Below, one piece after another: positions 5,238-11,952 of a stretch of 17,515 nt of DNA (its first letter is position 1; each line of letters opens with the position of its first letter). The position numbers and the translations under genes were made by a program. Source of the stretch: VRUE01 sp044867925 (GTDB lineage: Bacteria; Actinomycetota; Thermoleophilia; Solirubrobacterales; 70-9); assembly GCA_044867925.1 (NCBI GenBank), contig JBIOVV010000025.1, positions 1 to 17,515 of the forward strand. The letters run 5' to 3'. The notes beneath the pieces are model-generated. The model was not told the DNA's origin. It saw nothing but the letters and a program-made list of their open reading frames with translations, and searched no databases.

Positions 5238-7520
5238 ATGCGTCTCATCGTCACCGAGAAGAACAACAGCGCCGAGAAGATCGCGACCTTCCTCAGCAAG
5301 GGAAGCGCGACCAGCGACAAAACTTTCAAAGTCCCGTTCTACACCTGGACCGACGAGGGTGGCGACGTTCATCGCACGATCGGGCTCAAGGGCCATGTCC
5401 TCGGCCCGGCCTTCCCCGAGGGCTACTCGAACTGGCAGAAAACGGACCTGCACGATCTGATCGACGCCGAGCTGATCAAGGAGCCGACCGACAAGAACGT
5501 CGTCAAGGCGATCCGCAAAGTCGCCAAAGAAGCGGACGAGCTGGTGATCGCCACCGACTTCGACCGCGAGGGCGAGCTGATCGGGCTCGAGGCGCTGGAG
5601 GAGATGCTCGACTCCAACCCGACGCTCGGCAACCGCGAGGAAACCAAGGCCGGCACGCTGCGGATCCAGCGCGCCCGCTACTCGGCCCTGACCAAGGATG
5701 AGATCGAGCGCGCCTTCGACGAGCTCGACGAGCTCTCCTACCCGCTCGCCAACGCCGGCGCCGCCCGCCAGGACATCGACCTGCTCTGGGGCGCGACGCT
5801 GACCCGCGCGGTCTCGCTCTCGACCCGCCGCTTCGGCTCCAACTTCCTCTCGGTCGGCCGCGTGCAGAGCCCGACCCTGGGGCTGATCGTCGAGCGCGAG
5901 ATGGAGCGCCGCGCCCACGTCGCCAAGCCCTTCTGGGAACTCTTCGCCAAGTTCGAGCACCCCGACGGCAGCTTCGAGACCCACCACGAGACCGACAAGT
6001 TCTGGGAGAAGGCCGAGGCCGACGCCGCCTTCGCCGGCACCTCCGGTCCCGGCACTGTCAAGTCGGTGACGGCGCGCAAGAACACGCGCAAACCGCCGAC
6101 CCCCTACAACACCACCGCCTTCACCACCGACGCCTCCAGCCGCCTCGGCATCACCCCGGCCGCGGCGATGCGACTCGCCGAGGACCTCTACATGGACGGC
6201 TTCATCTCCTACCCGCGCACCGACAACACCGTCTACCCGGTCTCGCTGCCGCTGCGCGAGCTGGTCGCCTCGCTGGTCAAGGTCAAGGAGTTCTCCGCTG
6301 CCTCGGGCCTGCTCGACGGCGAGCTGAAGCCGACCCGCGGCAAAAAAGAGACCACCGACCACCCGCCGATCTACCCGACCCAGGCGATCCAGCCCGGCGC
6401 CCTCGGCGACGGTCCCAAGAAGCGCGTCTACGAACTGGTCGTGCGCCGCTTCCTCGCCACCTTCAGCCCGCCGATGATCACCGAGTCCACCCGGGCCGAC
6501 ATCACGGCCGGCTCGCAGACCTACTTCGTGCGCGGCTCGGTCGTCGTCGATCCGGGCTTCGCCGGCATCTACACCTACGCCCGCTCCTCCGACGAGGAGA
6601 TCCCGGCGCTGCGGGAGGGCCAGACGCTGCAGCTCGACGGCGAGCCCTGGATCGTCGACAAAGAGACCCAGCCGCCCTCGCGGATCTCGCAGGCGAAGCT
6701 GGTCGAGATGATGGAGGAGCGCGGCCTCGGCACCAAGGCCACCCGCGCCGACATCATCAAGAAGCTCTTCGACCGCGGCTACGTCTACGGCAACCCGCCG
6801 ATCCCGACCGAGACCGGGATCGCGATGTACGAAGCATTCAAAAAATACGTCCCGGCGATGGCGACGCCGGAGATGACCGCGCAGCTCGAGTCCGAGATGG
6901 ACCAGATCGCCGCCGGCGCGATGAGCAAGGACGGCGTCGTCGGCGACAGCCGCGAACTGCTGCACAAAACCTGGACCGAAATCGACGAGAGCCGCGAAGA
7001 CCTGGCCAAAGTCGTCTGGAAGGGCATGGACGAGGACCGCATCCTCGGCCCCTGCAAGGTCTGCGAAGAAGCCGGTCGCACGAAGGAGGACGGCTCGCCC
7101 AACATGCTGCGCGTGATCCGGGCGAAAAAATCGGGCAAGCGCTTCGTCGGCTGCGGTGGCTGGACCCTGGACGATCCGGAGTCATGCGACCAGACCTTCC
7201 CGCTGCCGCAGCGCGGTGACGTCTTCAAGCTCGAGGAACGCTGCTCGATCTGCGGCGAGACGCCGCGGCTGAAGGTGCAGCCCTTCCGCGGCCGGCCCTG
7301 GAATCTCTGCCTCAACGACGACTGCGAGTCGATGCAGGAGATGAAGAAACGCCGCGCCGAGCGCGAAGCGGCGAAAGCGGCCAAGGAAGCGATGGCGGAG
7401 AAGCCGTTGCCCGAGGGCGATGAGGACAAGGCGCCGGCGAAGAAAGCCAAGACCAAGGTCACCGGCAAAGCCGACACCGCCACCCGCGGTCGCAAACGCG
7501 CCAAGGCCGCGGCCAAATAG
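5238..7520 (+). CDS. topA: DNA topoisomerase I (type IA), archaeal-type
   Basis: A 760-residue type IA topoisomerase that relaxes negative supercoils by cutting one strand through a 5'-phosphotyrosine. The Toprim domain has the active-site Glu in LIVTEKNNSAEKI (E7) and the acidic triad TDFDREGE at D107/D109/E111. The nucleophile is Y325 in GFISYPRTDN. SVGRVQSPTLGLIVEREMER near 210-230 and GLGTKATRADIIKKL near 500 are further family motifs. The N-terminus (TEKNN, GLKGHVLGPAFPEGYSNW) resembles archaeal TopA more than the KLVIVESPAKAKTI start of standard bacterial TopA. Eight or more cysteines between about 606 and 696 (CKVC..., CSIC..., LCLNDDC) should form two zinc ribbons, followed by a Lys/Ala-rich DNA-binding tail to 760. 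The ATG at 5238 is where homology begins. The tmk gene follows after 60 nt. Confidence 0.93.
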   Translation: MRLIVTEKNNSAEKIATFLSKGSATSDKTFKVPFYTWTDEGGDVHRTIGLKGHVLGPAFPEGYSNWQKTDLHDLIDAELIKEPTDKNVVKAIRKVAKEADELVIATDFDREGELIGLEALEEMLDSNPTLGNREETKAGTLRIQRARYSALTKDEIERAFDELDELSYPLANAGAARQDIDLLWGATLTRAVSLSTRRFGSNFLSVGRVQSPTLGLIVEREMERRAHVAKPFWELFAKFEHPDGSFETHHETDKFWEKAEADAAFAGTSGPGTVKSVTARKNTRKPPTPYNTTAFTTDASSRLGITPAAAMRLAEDLYMDGFISYPRTDNTVYPVSLPLRELVASLVKVKEFSAASGLLDGELKPTRGKKETTDHPPIYPTQAIQPGALGDGPKKRVYELVVRRFLATFSPPMITESTRADITAGSQTYFVRGSVVVDPGFAGIYTYARSSDEEIPALREGQTLQLDGEPWIVDKETQPPSRISQAKLVEMMEERGLGTKATRADIIKKLFDRGYVYGNPPIPTETGIAMYEAFKKYVPAMATPEMTAQLESEMDQIAAGAMSKDGVVGDSRELLHKTWTEIDESREDLAKVVWKGMDEDRILGPCKVCEEAGRTKEDGSPNMLRVIRAKKSGKRFVGCGGWTLDDPESCDQTFPLPQRGDVFKLEERCSICGETPRLKVQPFRGRPWNLCLNDDCESMQEMKKRRAEREAAKAAKEAMAEKPLPEGDEDKAPAKKAKTKVTGKADTATRGRKRAKAAAK

Positions 7521-7527
7521 AGCCCCC

Positions 7528-7554
7528 GGTGCGCTCTGTGCACCCGCACGGTGC
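7528..7554 (+). terminator. Alternating GGTGC/GCACC stem-loops between topA and tmk
   Basis: GGTGC (7528-7532), GCACC (7540-7544) and GGTGC (7550-7554) allow two mutually exclusive 5-bp hairpins, the second followed by AAAA. They could act as a weak terminator or attenuator between the two genes. CCGGTGCGC here also occurs in the arm of the hairpin at 3249. Confidence 0.35.
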
Positions 7555-7580
7555 AAAAGGACCAGCGGAGGGGGATTGAC

Positions 7581-8171
7581 GTGTTCGTCTCGCTGGAGGG
7601 CATCGATGGATCGGGCAAGTCGACGCAGGCGAAGCTGCTGGCGGAGGCGCTCGGCCCCGAGACGCTGCTGATCCGCGAGCCGGGGGGGACCGAGGCGGCG
7701 GAGAAGGTCCGCGGCCTGCTTGCCGATCCCGAGCTGGCGCTGGACCCGCTCGCCGAGCTGCTACTCTTTCTCGCCGCGCGGGCCGACCTGACGGCTCGGG
7801 TGATCCGCCCGGCGGTGGCGGCGGGGCGCGACATCGTCTCCGACCGCTTCGCCGATTCCAGCGTCGCCTACCAGGGTGCCGCCCGCGGCCTCGGCGCCCC
7901 CGAGGTGATCTCGCTCACCGACGCCGCCACCGAGGGCCTCTGGCCCGACGTCACGGTGCTGCTGCGCGTCGACCCCGAGATCGGCCTCGGCCGGGCCGAG
8001 GGCAACGATCGCTTCGAGTCCGAGGGCGTCGAGCTGCAGCGCGCCGTCGCCAAGGCCTACGAGGAAATCGCCAAGATCGCCTCCGACCGAGTCGTCGTCG
8101 TCGACGGGGCCGGCAGCGTCGAGGAGGTTCATGGGCGGGTGATGGATGCGGTTAGGGACCATGCCCACTGA
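7581..8171 (+). CDS. tmk: Thymidylate kinase (dTMP kinase)
   Basis: A 196-residue cytoplasmic P-loop kinase that phosphorylates dTMP to dTDP with ATP for DNA synthesis. The P-loop GIDGSGKST is at residues 7-15, the dTMP-binding REPGGT at 32-37, and the DR(F) motif at D88-R89 followed by SSVAYQGAARGLG. A LID region with acidic and arginine residues lies near 135-150 (GLGRAEGNDRFE). Length is slightly short for bacteria (about 205-215) but complete. The GTG at 7581 is selected because GGAGGGGG lies 6 nt upstream and the P-loop starts immediately; an in-frame GTG at 7551 would add ten residues in the hairpin region. It is followed by the delta' gene, a classic tmk-holB pairing, which places both in replication. 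Confidence 0.93.
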   Translation: MFVSLEGIDGSGKSTQAKLLAEALGPETLLIREPGGTEAAEKVRGLLADPELALDPLAELLLFLAARADLTARVIRPAVAAGRDIVSDRFADSSVAYQGAARGLGAPEVISLTDAATEGLWPDVTVLLRVDPEIGLGRAEGNDRFESEGVELQRAVAKAYEEIAKIASDRVVVVDGAGSVEEVHGRVMDAVRDHAH

Positions 8172-8273
8172 CCGCGGGTCCTGTCGCGGCGGCCCTCCCC
8201 CATGTGCTCGGGCGCCTGCGGCGTCCTCCGCGATGGGGGACCCCCGCCACCGCGCCGGCCGCGGGAGGAACGC
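8172..8273 (+). repeat. Large imperfect palindrome between tmk and holB
   Basis: TCCCCCAT (8196-8203) pairs perfectly with ATGGGGGA (8233-8240). Outside this, CGCGG...CGG (8185-8192) can pair with CCG...CCGCG (8244-8254), and CCGCGG occurs at both borders (8172 and 8259). The predicted structure spans about 70-90 nt and ends just before the GGGAGGAA ribosome binding site of holB at 8263-8270. It may be a terminator, an RNA control element or a palindromic repeat. Confidence 0.45.
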
Positions 8274-9413
8274 ATGATCTCTCTCGACGACAGCACTGCT
8301 CATCAGCCGCGGGCGCGGCTGGCGCTGACGGCGGCGCTGGCCGCGGGGCCGAGTCACGCGTACCTGTTCCGCGGCCCGCGGGGCGCTGGCAAGAGCTTGG
8401 CTGCGCGAGCGTTTGCCGCGGAGATCCTGGCTGCTGGAGCTGCGGACGCGGATGACGCCCGCCGCCGGACTCTGCTCGACCCGTCGCCCCATCCCGACCT
8501 CGTCTGGCTCCGGCCCCGCGGGGCCCAGCACATGGTCGACGAGGTTCGCGAGCGGGTGATCCGCGCCGCCTCCTACCGGCCCTTCGAAGCCGAGAAGCGC
8601 GTCTTCGTGATCGAGGCCGCCGAACAGATGCGCGACGAGAGCCAGAACGCCCTGCTCAAGACCTTGGAGGAGCCGCCGGACTTCGTCCACCTGATCCTGC
8701 TCACCGCCGAACCGGCGATGCTGCTGGAGACGATCGCCTCGCGCTGCCAGCCTGTCGACTTCGCGCCGCTGCCGCCGGAAGCCATCGAAGCTCAACTAGC
8801 CGATGACGGCTCCCCCGATGACATCGCCGCCGCCGCCCGTCTCGCCGCCGGAGACGTGGCCCGCGCCCGCTTCCTCCTTTCGACCTCCGGCAGGGACCTA
8901 CGAGCGGCGGCTCTGGAGTTGGGAAAGGCCGTCGGGGGGGACTCGCCGGACACTCAGCACGCAAGCGCGTCCGGCGAGTCCGCGCCGACGGCCCCCGCCG
9001 CCTGGACCCACCTCCTCAAAGCCGCCGAGTCCGTAGGCGAGGACGCCGAAGCATCAACCCGCGAGATCCTCGAAGAGGAAGCCGAAGCCGGAGTGAAGCG
9101 CAGCGCCAAGGACATCGCCGACGAAGCCAAACGCGCCGGCCGCCGTCGTCGCACCGAGACTCTCGACCTCGCCCTGGAGCTGAGCGCGAGCTGGTTCCGG
9201 GATCTCGCCGCGACGGCCTCCGGAGCCACCGAGGTGGTCTACAACCGCGACCGTCTGCCCGAGCTCGAATCGAGCGCCGCGGTGCTTGACCCCGCTCGCC
9301 CCCGCCGTGCCGCCGAGCTGGTTCAGGACACCCGCCGCCGCCTCGACCTCAACGTCTCCGAGGAGCTAGCCCTCGAGGCGCTCGCCTTCCGCCTTGCTGC
9401 CGTTTTCGCCTGA
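8274..9413 (+). CDS. holB: DNA polymerase III delta' subunit (clamp-loader ATPase family)
   Basis: A 379-residue AAA+ protein of the clamp loader, which with tau/gamma and delta opens the sliding clamp and places it on primed DNA. Walker A is GPRGAGKS at residues 34-41, and the Walker-B-like strand is RVFVIEAAEQM near 112-122. QNALLKTLEEPP and SRCQ (sensor 1/arginine finger region) follow, as in delta' and gamma subunits. No four-cysteine zinc module separates Walker A and B; that segment is short and charged. It is about 40-50 residues longer than usual delta', the excess being a low-complexity Ser/Ala/Pro stretch and charged helix at roughly 220-295. That stretch contains a 67-nt DNA palindrome. 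The ATG at 8274 has GGGAGGAA 3 nt before it. The last 48 nt overlap the 3' end of the convergent DUF2304 gene. Confidence 0.9.
   Translation: MISLDDSTAHQPRARLALTAALAAGPSHAYLFRGPRGAGKSLAARAFAAEILAAGAADADDARRRTLLDPSPHPDLVWLRPRGAQHMVDEVRERVIRAASYRPFEAEKRVFVIEAAEQMRDESQNALLKTLEEPPDFVHLILLTAEPAMLLETIASRCQPVDFAPLPPEAIEAQLADDGSPDDIAAAARLAAGDVARARFLLSTSGRDLRAAALELGKAVGGDSPDTQHASASGESAPTAPAAWTHLLKAAESVGEDAEASTREILEEEAEAGVKRSAKDIADEAKRAGRRRRTETLDLALELSASWFRDLAATASGATEVVYNRDRLPELESSAAVLDPARPRRAAELVQDTRRRLDLNVSEELALEALAFRLAAVFA
8927..8993 (+). repeat. 67-nt two-step palindrome inside holB
   Basis: Outer arms GGCCGTCGG (8927-8935) and CCGACGGCC (8985-8993) pair over 9 bp. After a 3-nt by 3-nt internal loop, inner arms GGACTCGCCGGAC (8939-8951) and GTCCGGCGAGTCC (8969-8981) pair over 13 bp, leaving a 17-nt loop. 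The element keeps the holB frame and encodes the Gly/Ser/Ala/Pro-rich linker near residues 218-240. It resembles palindromic elements inserted in frame into genes. Confidence 0.65.
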
Positions 9414-9800
9414 GCGCGCCTGCGCGTTGGCCTTCTCCAGCGCCCGCTCCTGAGCGAGCCGGGTTATCTGGGCGGCCTGGCGCGACATGATCACGCTGAA
9501 GTTGAGCGCCAAGCCGAGCAGCAGCAGCAGCACGATCGAGAAGAGGGCGACGTTGGTGTCGCGCACGCCCATCGCGTCGGCGACCAGCTCGAGCAGGCCC
9601 GGGAAGGCGGCGCCGAGCAGCATGCCCAGGCCGGCGACGAACCAGACCACGCTGTAGCGCTCCTGCAGCTTGTCGCGGCGGATCAGCTCGAGGATCAGGG
9701 CCATGAAGGCGATTGCCAGGACCGCGGCGATGATCCGCGTCTGCGAGGTGAGGTGGACCTTGGGGCTCTGGCTCGCCGCCAGCACCCATAGCCCGCTCAT
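9366..9800 (-). CDS. DUF2304 family small membrane protein
   Basis: A 144-residue protein with three predicted membrane helices at about 23-39, 50-72 and 86-104, and a charged, coiled-coil-prone cytoplasmic tail from 105 (SRQAAQITRLAQERALEKANAQ). The spacing and the RRDKLQERYSVVWFVAGL segment between helices 1 and 2 fit DUF2304. This family has no assigned activity but often sits beside GT2 glycosyltransferases for surface glycan or lipid-linked sugar synthesis. Its ATG overlaps the stop of the upstream glycosyltransferase by four bases (ATGA), so the two are almost certainly translationally coupled, and the protein may help membrane placement of the enzyme. Its last 48 nt run antisense to the end of holB. 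Confidence 0.85.
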   Translation of the reverse strand: MSGLWVLAASQSPKVHLTSQTRIIAAVLAIAFMALILELIRRDKLQERYSVVWFVAGLGMLLGAAFPGLLELVADAMGVRDTNVALFSIVLLLLLGLALNFSVIMSRQAAQITRLAQERALEKANAQARSGENGSKAEGERLEG

Positions 9801-10525
9801 CGCTCGCCCGCCCCGGCGTGGCGGGGCCGGAACTGGCCGACCAGCAGCACGATCATCCCCTTGAAGATGAAGAAGGCGGAGCGCAGCGGCGTCAGGAAGG
9901 AGCTGCCGCCGGCCCGCTCCAGCATCCGTACCGGCAGCTCCTCGACCCGCAGGCCCTCGCGCACGGCGAGCTGCAGCGACTCGATCTCGGCGAAGTCCGG
10001 CGAGTAGTGCTCGCTGAAGAGCCTCATCACCCGCCGGTTCGCCGCTCGCATGCCGCTGGTCGTGTCGGTGAAGCGCTGGCGCGTCGCCAGGGTGAGGAAG
10101 AAACGGAAGACGCCTGTGCCGATGCGGCGCGAGAGCGTCGGCTTGTAGTCGTCGCTCTCCGCTTTGCCGGGGTCGCGGTAGCGCGAGCCGATCACCAGGT
10201 CGGCCCGGTCGGCGTAGATCTCATCCAGCAGGCGGGCGACCTCGCGCGGCGGGTGCTGCCCGTCGGCGTCGAGGTGGGCGCAGGCCTCATAGCCCTCGCG
10301 CAGCGCGTGCAGATAGCCCGTCTGCAGGGCGGCCCCGAGTCCCTGGTTGAAGGGCAGGGACGCGACCAGCGCCCCCGCCTCCCGGGCCCGCGCCACGGTC
10401 CCGTCGGTCGAGCCGTCGTCGATCACGAGTAGATCGGCCTCGGGCAGGCACTCGCGCACATCCGCGATCACGGCCGCAACCGAGTCCTCCTCGTTCCAGG
10501 CGGGAATGAATACGAGCGTCCGCAC
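9797..10525 (-). CDS. GT2 family glycosyltransferase (dolichyl-phosphate mannosyltransferase-like)
   Basis: A 242-residue GT-A fold transferase that moves a sugar from a nucleotide donor, probably to a polyprenyl phosphate or glycan at the inner face of the membrane. The N-terminus FIPAWNEEDSV is the standard GT2 start. IDDGSTDGT at 35-43 binds the nucleotide, DADGQHPP at 86-93 holds the DxD metal motif, and GSRY lies near 115. A single hydrophobic stretch near 218-234 (SAFFIFKGMIVLLVGQF) may touch the membrane. Donor and acceptor cannot be inferred. The start is a GTG at 10525 with GGGAGA about 8 nt upstream on the minus strand. It is the first gene of a two-gene unit with DUF2304 and is divergent from the histidine kinase. 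Confidence 0.9.
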   Translation of the reverse strand: MRTLVFIPAWNEEDSVAAVIADVRECLPEADLLVIDDGSTDGTVARAREAGALVASLPFNQGLGAALQTGYLHALREGYEACAHLDADGQHPPREVARLLDEIYADRADLVIGSRYRDPGKAESDDYKPTLSRRIGTGVFRFFLTLATRQRFTDTTSGMRAANRRVMRLFSEHYSPDFAEIESLQLAVREGLRVEELPVRMLERAGGSSFLTPLRSAFFIFKGMIVLLVGQFRPRHAGAGER

Positions 10526-10566
10526 AAATCGATTCTCCCATGCCCCCCGGTCCCGCCACCTCCCGG

Positions 10567-10618
10567 GGGCGTGTCTGAGTTTGTGGTGCCATGTGGACCC
10601 ATAAGCTCAGACACGCCC
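10567..10618. repeat. Long hairpin in a divergent promoter region
   Basis: Perfect 13-bp arms GGGCGTGTCTGAG (10567-10579) and complement (10606-10618). The stem can be extended by about seven more pairs, including G-U, into the 26-nt centre. Unlike the other long hairpins in the window it lies between divergent genes (starts 10525 and 10652), so a terminator role is not expected for either. It may be a protein-binding palindrome or an element in a leader. Confidence 0.55.
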
Positions 10619-10651
10619 TTGTGGAGGAGGCGATTGTGTTAGTAACTCCTC

Positions 10652-11950
10652 ATGAGACGCATAGGGATGCGGCTGTGGCTGGCGGGCGCCTTCGCGGCGG
10701 TTTCGCTGATCACCGCCTTCGCGGTCTATCTCTTCGGCGACAACCAGCGGGCGCTGATCGTCGCGGTGCTGATCGGCGTGCTCGCGGGCTTCCTGATCGC
10801 GGTCGCGATCACCCATCGCGTCTCGCGCCTCGCCCAGGCCGCCAACGAGATGGCCGCGGGCTCCTTCGACGCGCCGCTGCGGGTCGGCGCCCGCGACGAG
10901 ATCGGCGAACTCGCCCGCGCCCTCGACTCGATGCGCGCCTCGCTGAAGGAGAGCTTCGGCGTGCTCACCGCCGACCGCAACAAGCTCGAGGCGATCTTCG
11001 ACGGCCTCACCGACGCGGTGATGGTGGTCGACGACGAAGGCCCCGTGCGGTTCTCCAACAGCGCCGCGGCGGACCTGCTCGAGGGCGGCCGCCCGCCCGA
11101 GGCGATGCTGCCGCACCTTCATCGCGCCGCCGAGGTCGGCTTCACCGCCCACCCGGCCCTGCGCATCGGCGACCGCGCCTACGCGATGCAGGCGCGGGCG
11201 CTGCCCGGCGAGCGCGCCGTCCTCGCTGTCGTCCGCGATCGCACCGAAGAGATGCGCCGCGAGTTCGCCGAAGCCGACTTCGTCTCCAATGCTGCCCACG
11301 AGCTGCGCAACCCGCTGGCCGGGATCTCCGGCGCGATCGAGGTTCTGCAGGACGGGGCCAAGGACGACCCGCAAGCGCGCGACCACTTCCTCAGCCGCCT
11401 CGCCGAGGACGCCGACCGGATGAGCCGCCTCACCCAGGCGCTGCTCACCCTCGCCCGGGTCGAGTCGCTGGGGGCGGGGGAGACCGAGGTGGTCGACGTG
11501 CCGATCGCGATCCGCGACGTCGTCGCCGCGGTCGAGCCGCGCAAACACGTCGATCTCTACGTCGAAGTCGAGCCCGATCTCGCCGCCAAGGCGGACCCGA
11601 CCCTCCTGCGCCAGGTGATGATCGGCTTGCTGACCAACGCCTTCAAGAACACGCCACCCCCCGGCGCCGTTACCGTACGCGGCCGTCGCGATGGCACGGC
11701 GGACGTGATCATGGAGGTAATCGACACCGGAACAGGCATCCCCGCCGCGGAGATCGAGCGCGTCTTCGAGCGCTTCTACCGCCGCAGCGAGACGCGCAAG
11801 CAGGAGGGCTTCGGCCTCGGCCTGGCGATCGCCCGCCGCATGGTCGACGTGATGGGCGGCGAGATGGGCGCGACCTCGGTCGAGGGCAAAGGCAGCACCT
11901 TCTGGGTCCGGCTGCCGATATCGCAACCGAGCCCGACCCCGGTGGCCTGA
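10652..11950 (+). CDS. Sensor histidine kinase (HAMP-PAS-HisKA-HATPase)
   Basis: A 432-residue membrane kinase that autophosphorylates a His and passes the phosphate to the regulator encoded next to it. Two membrane helices (about 7-28 and 34-55) are joined by only a few residues, so there is no extracytoplasmic sensor domain. A HAMP segment follows (56-108, ending EIGELARALDSM), then a PAS-like domain (about 118-205, DAVMVVDDEGPVRFSN). The phosphoacceptor is H216 in AAHELRNPLAGISG. The ATPase has N-box LLTNAFKNTPP near 328, DTGTGIP near 358, a FERFYRR box and GFGLGLAIARRMV. The signal is thus probably sensed in the membrane or cytoplasm. The ATG at 10652 follows an in-frame TAG at 10640; an ATG at 10667 is the alternative. 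No ribosome binding site is well placed, since GGAGGAGG is 22 nt upstream. Confidence 0.9.
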   Translation: MRRIGMRLWLAGAFAAVSLITAFAVYLFGDNQRALIVAVLIGVLAGFLIAVAITHRVSRLAQAANEMAAGSFDAPLRVGARDEIGELARALDSMRASLKESFGVLTADRNKLEAIFDGLTDAVMVVDDEGPVRFSNSAAADLLEGGRPPEAMLPHLHRAAEVGFTAHPALRIGDRAYAMQARALPGERAVLAVVRDRTEEMRREFAEADFVSNAAHELRNPLAGISGAIEVLQDGAKDDPQARDHFLSRLAEDADRMSRLTQALLTLARVESLGAGETEVVDVPIAIRDVVAAVEPRKHVDLYVEVEPDLAAKADPTLLRQVMIGLLTNAFKNTPPPGAVTVRGRRDGTADVIMEVIDTGTGIPAAEIERVFERFYRRSETRKQEGFGLGLAIARRMVDVMGGEMGATSVEGKGSTFWVRLPISQPSPTPVA

Positions 11951-11952
11951 CG

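Noticed and set aside
3826..6965. Very long open frames antisense to the epimerase (plus strand) and to topA (minus strand)
   Set aside because: They mirror high-GC coding sequence on the other strand, are rich in Ala/Arg/Gly/Val, and lack any domain; the sense frames have clear motifs and catalytic residues.
10591..11952. Plus-strand frame that would fuse an Arg-rich N-terminus to the response regulator
   Set aside because: It is an out-of-frame reading of the histidine kinase gene. The regulator's own ATG at 11953 begins exactly at the receiver domain.
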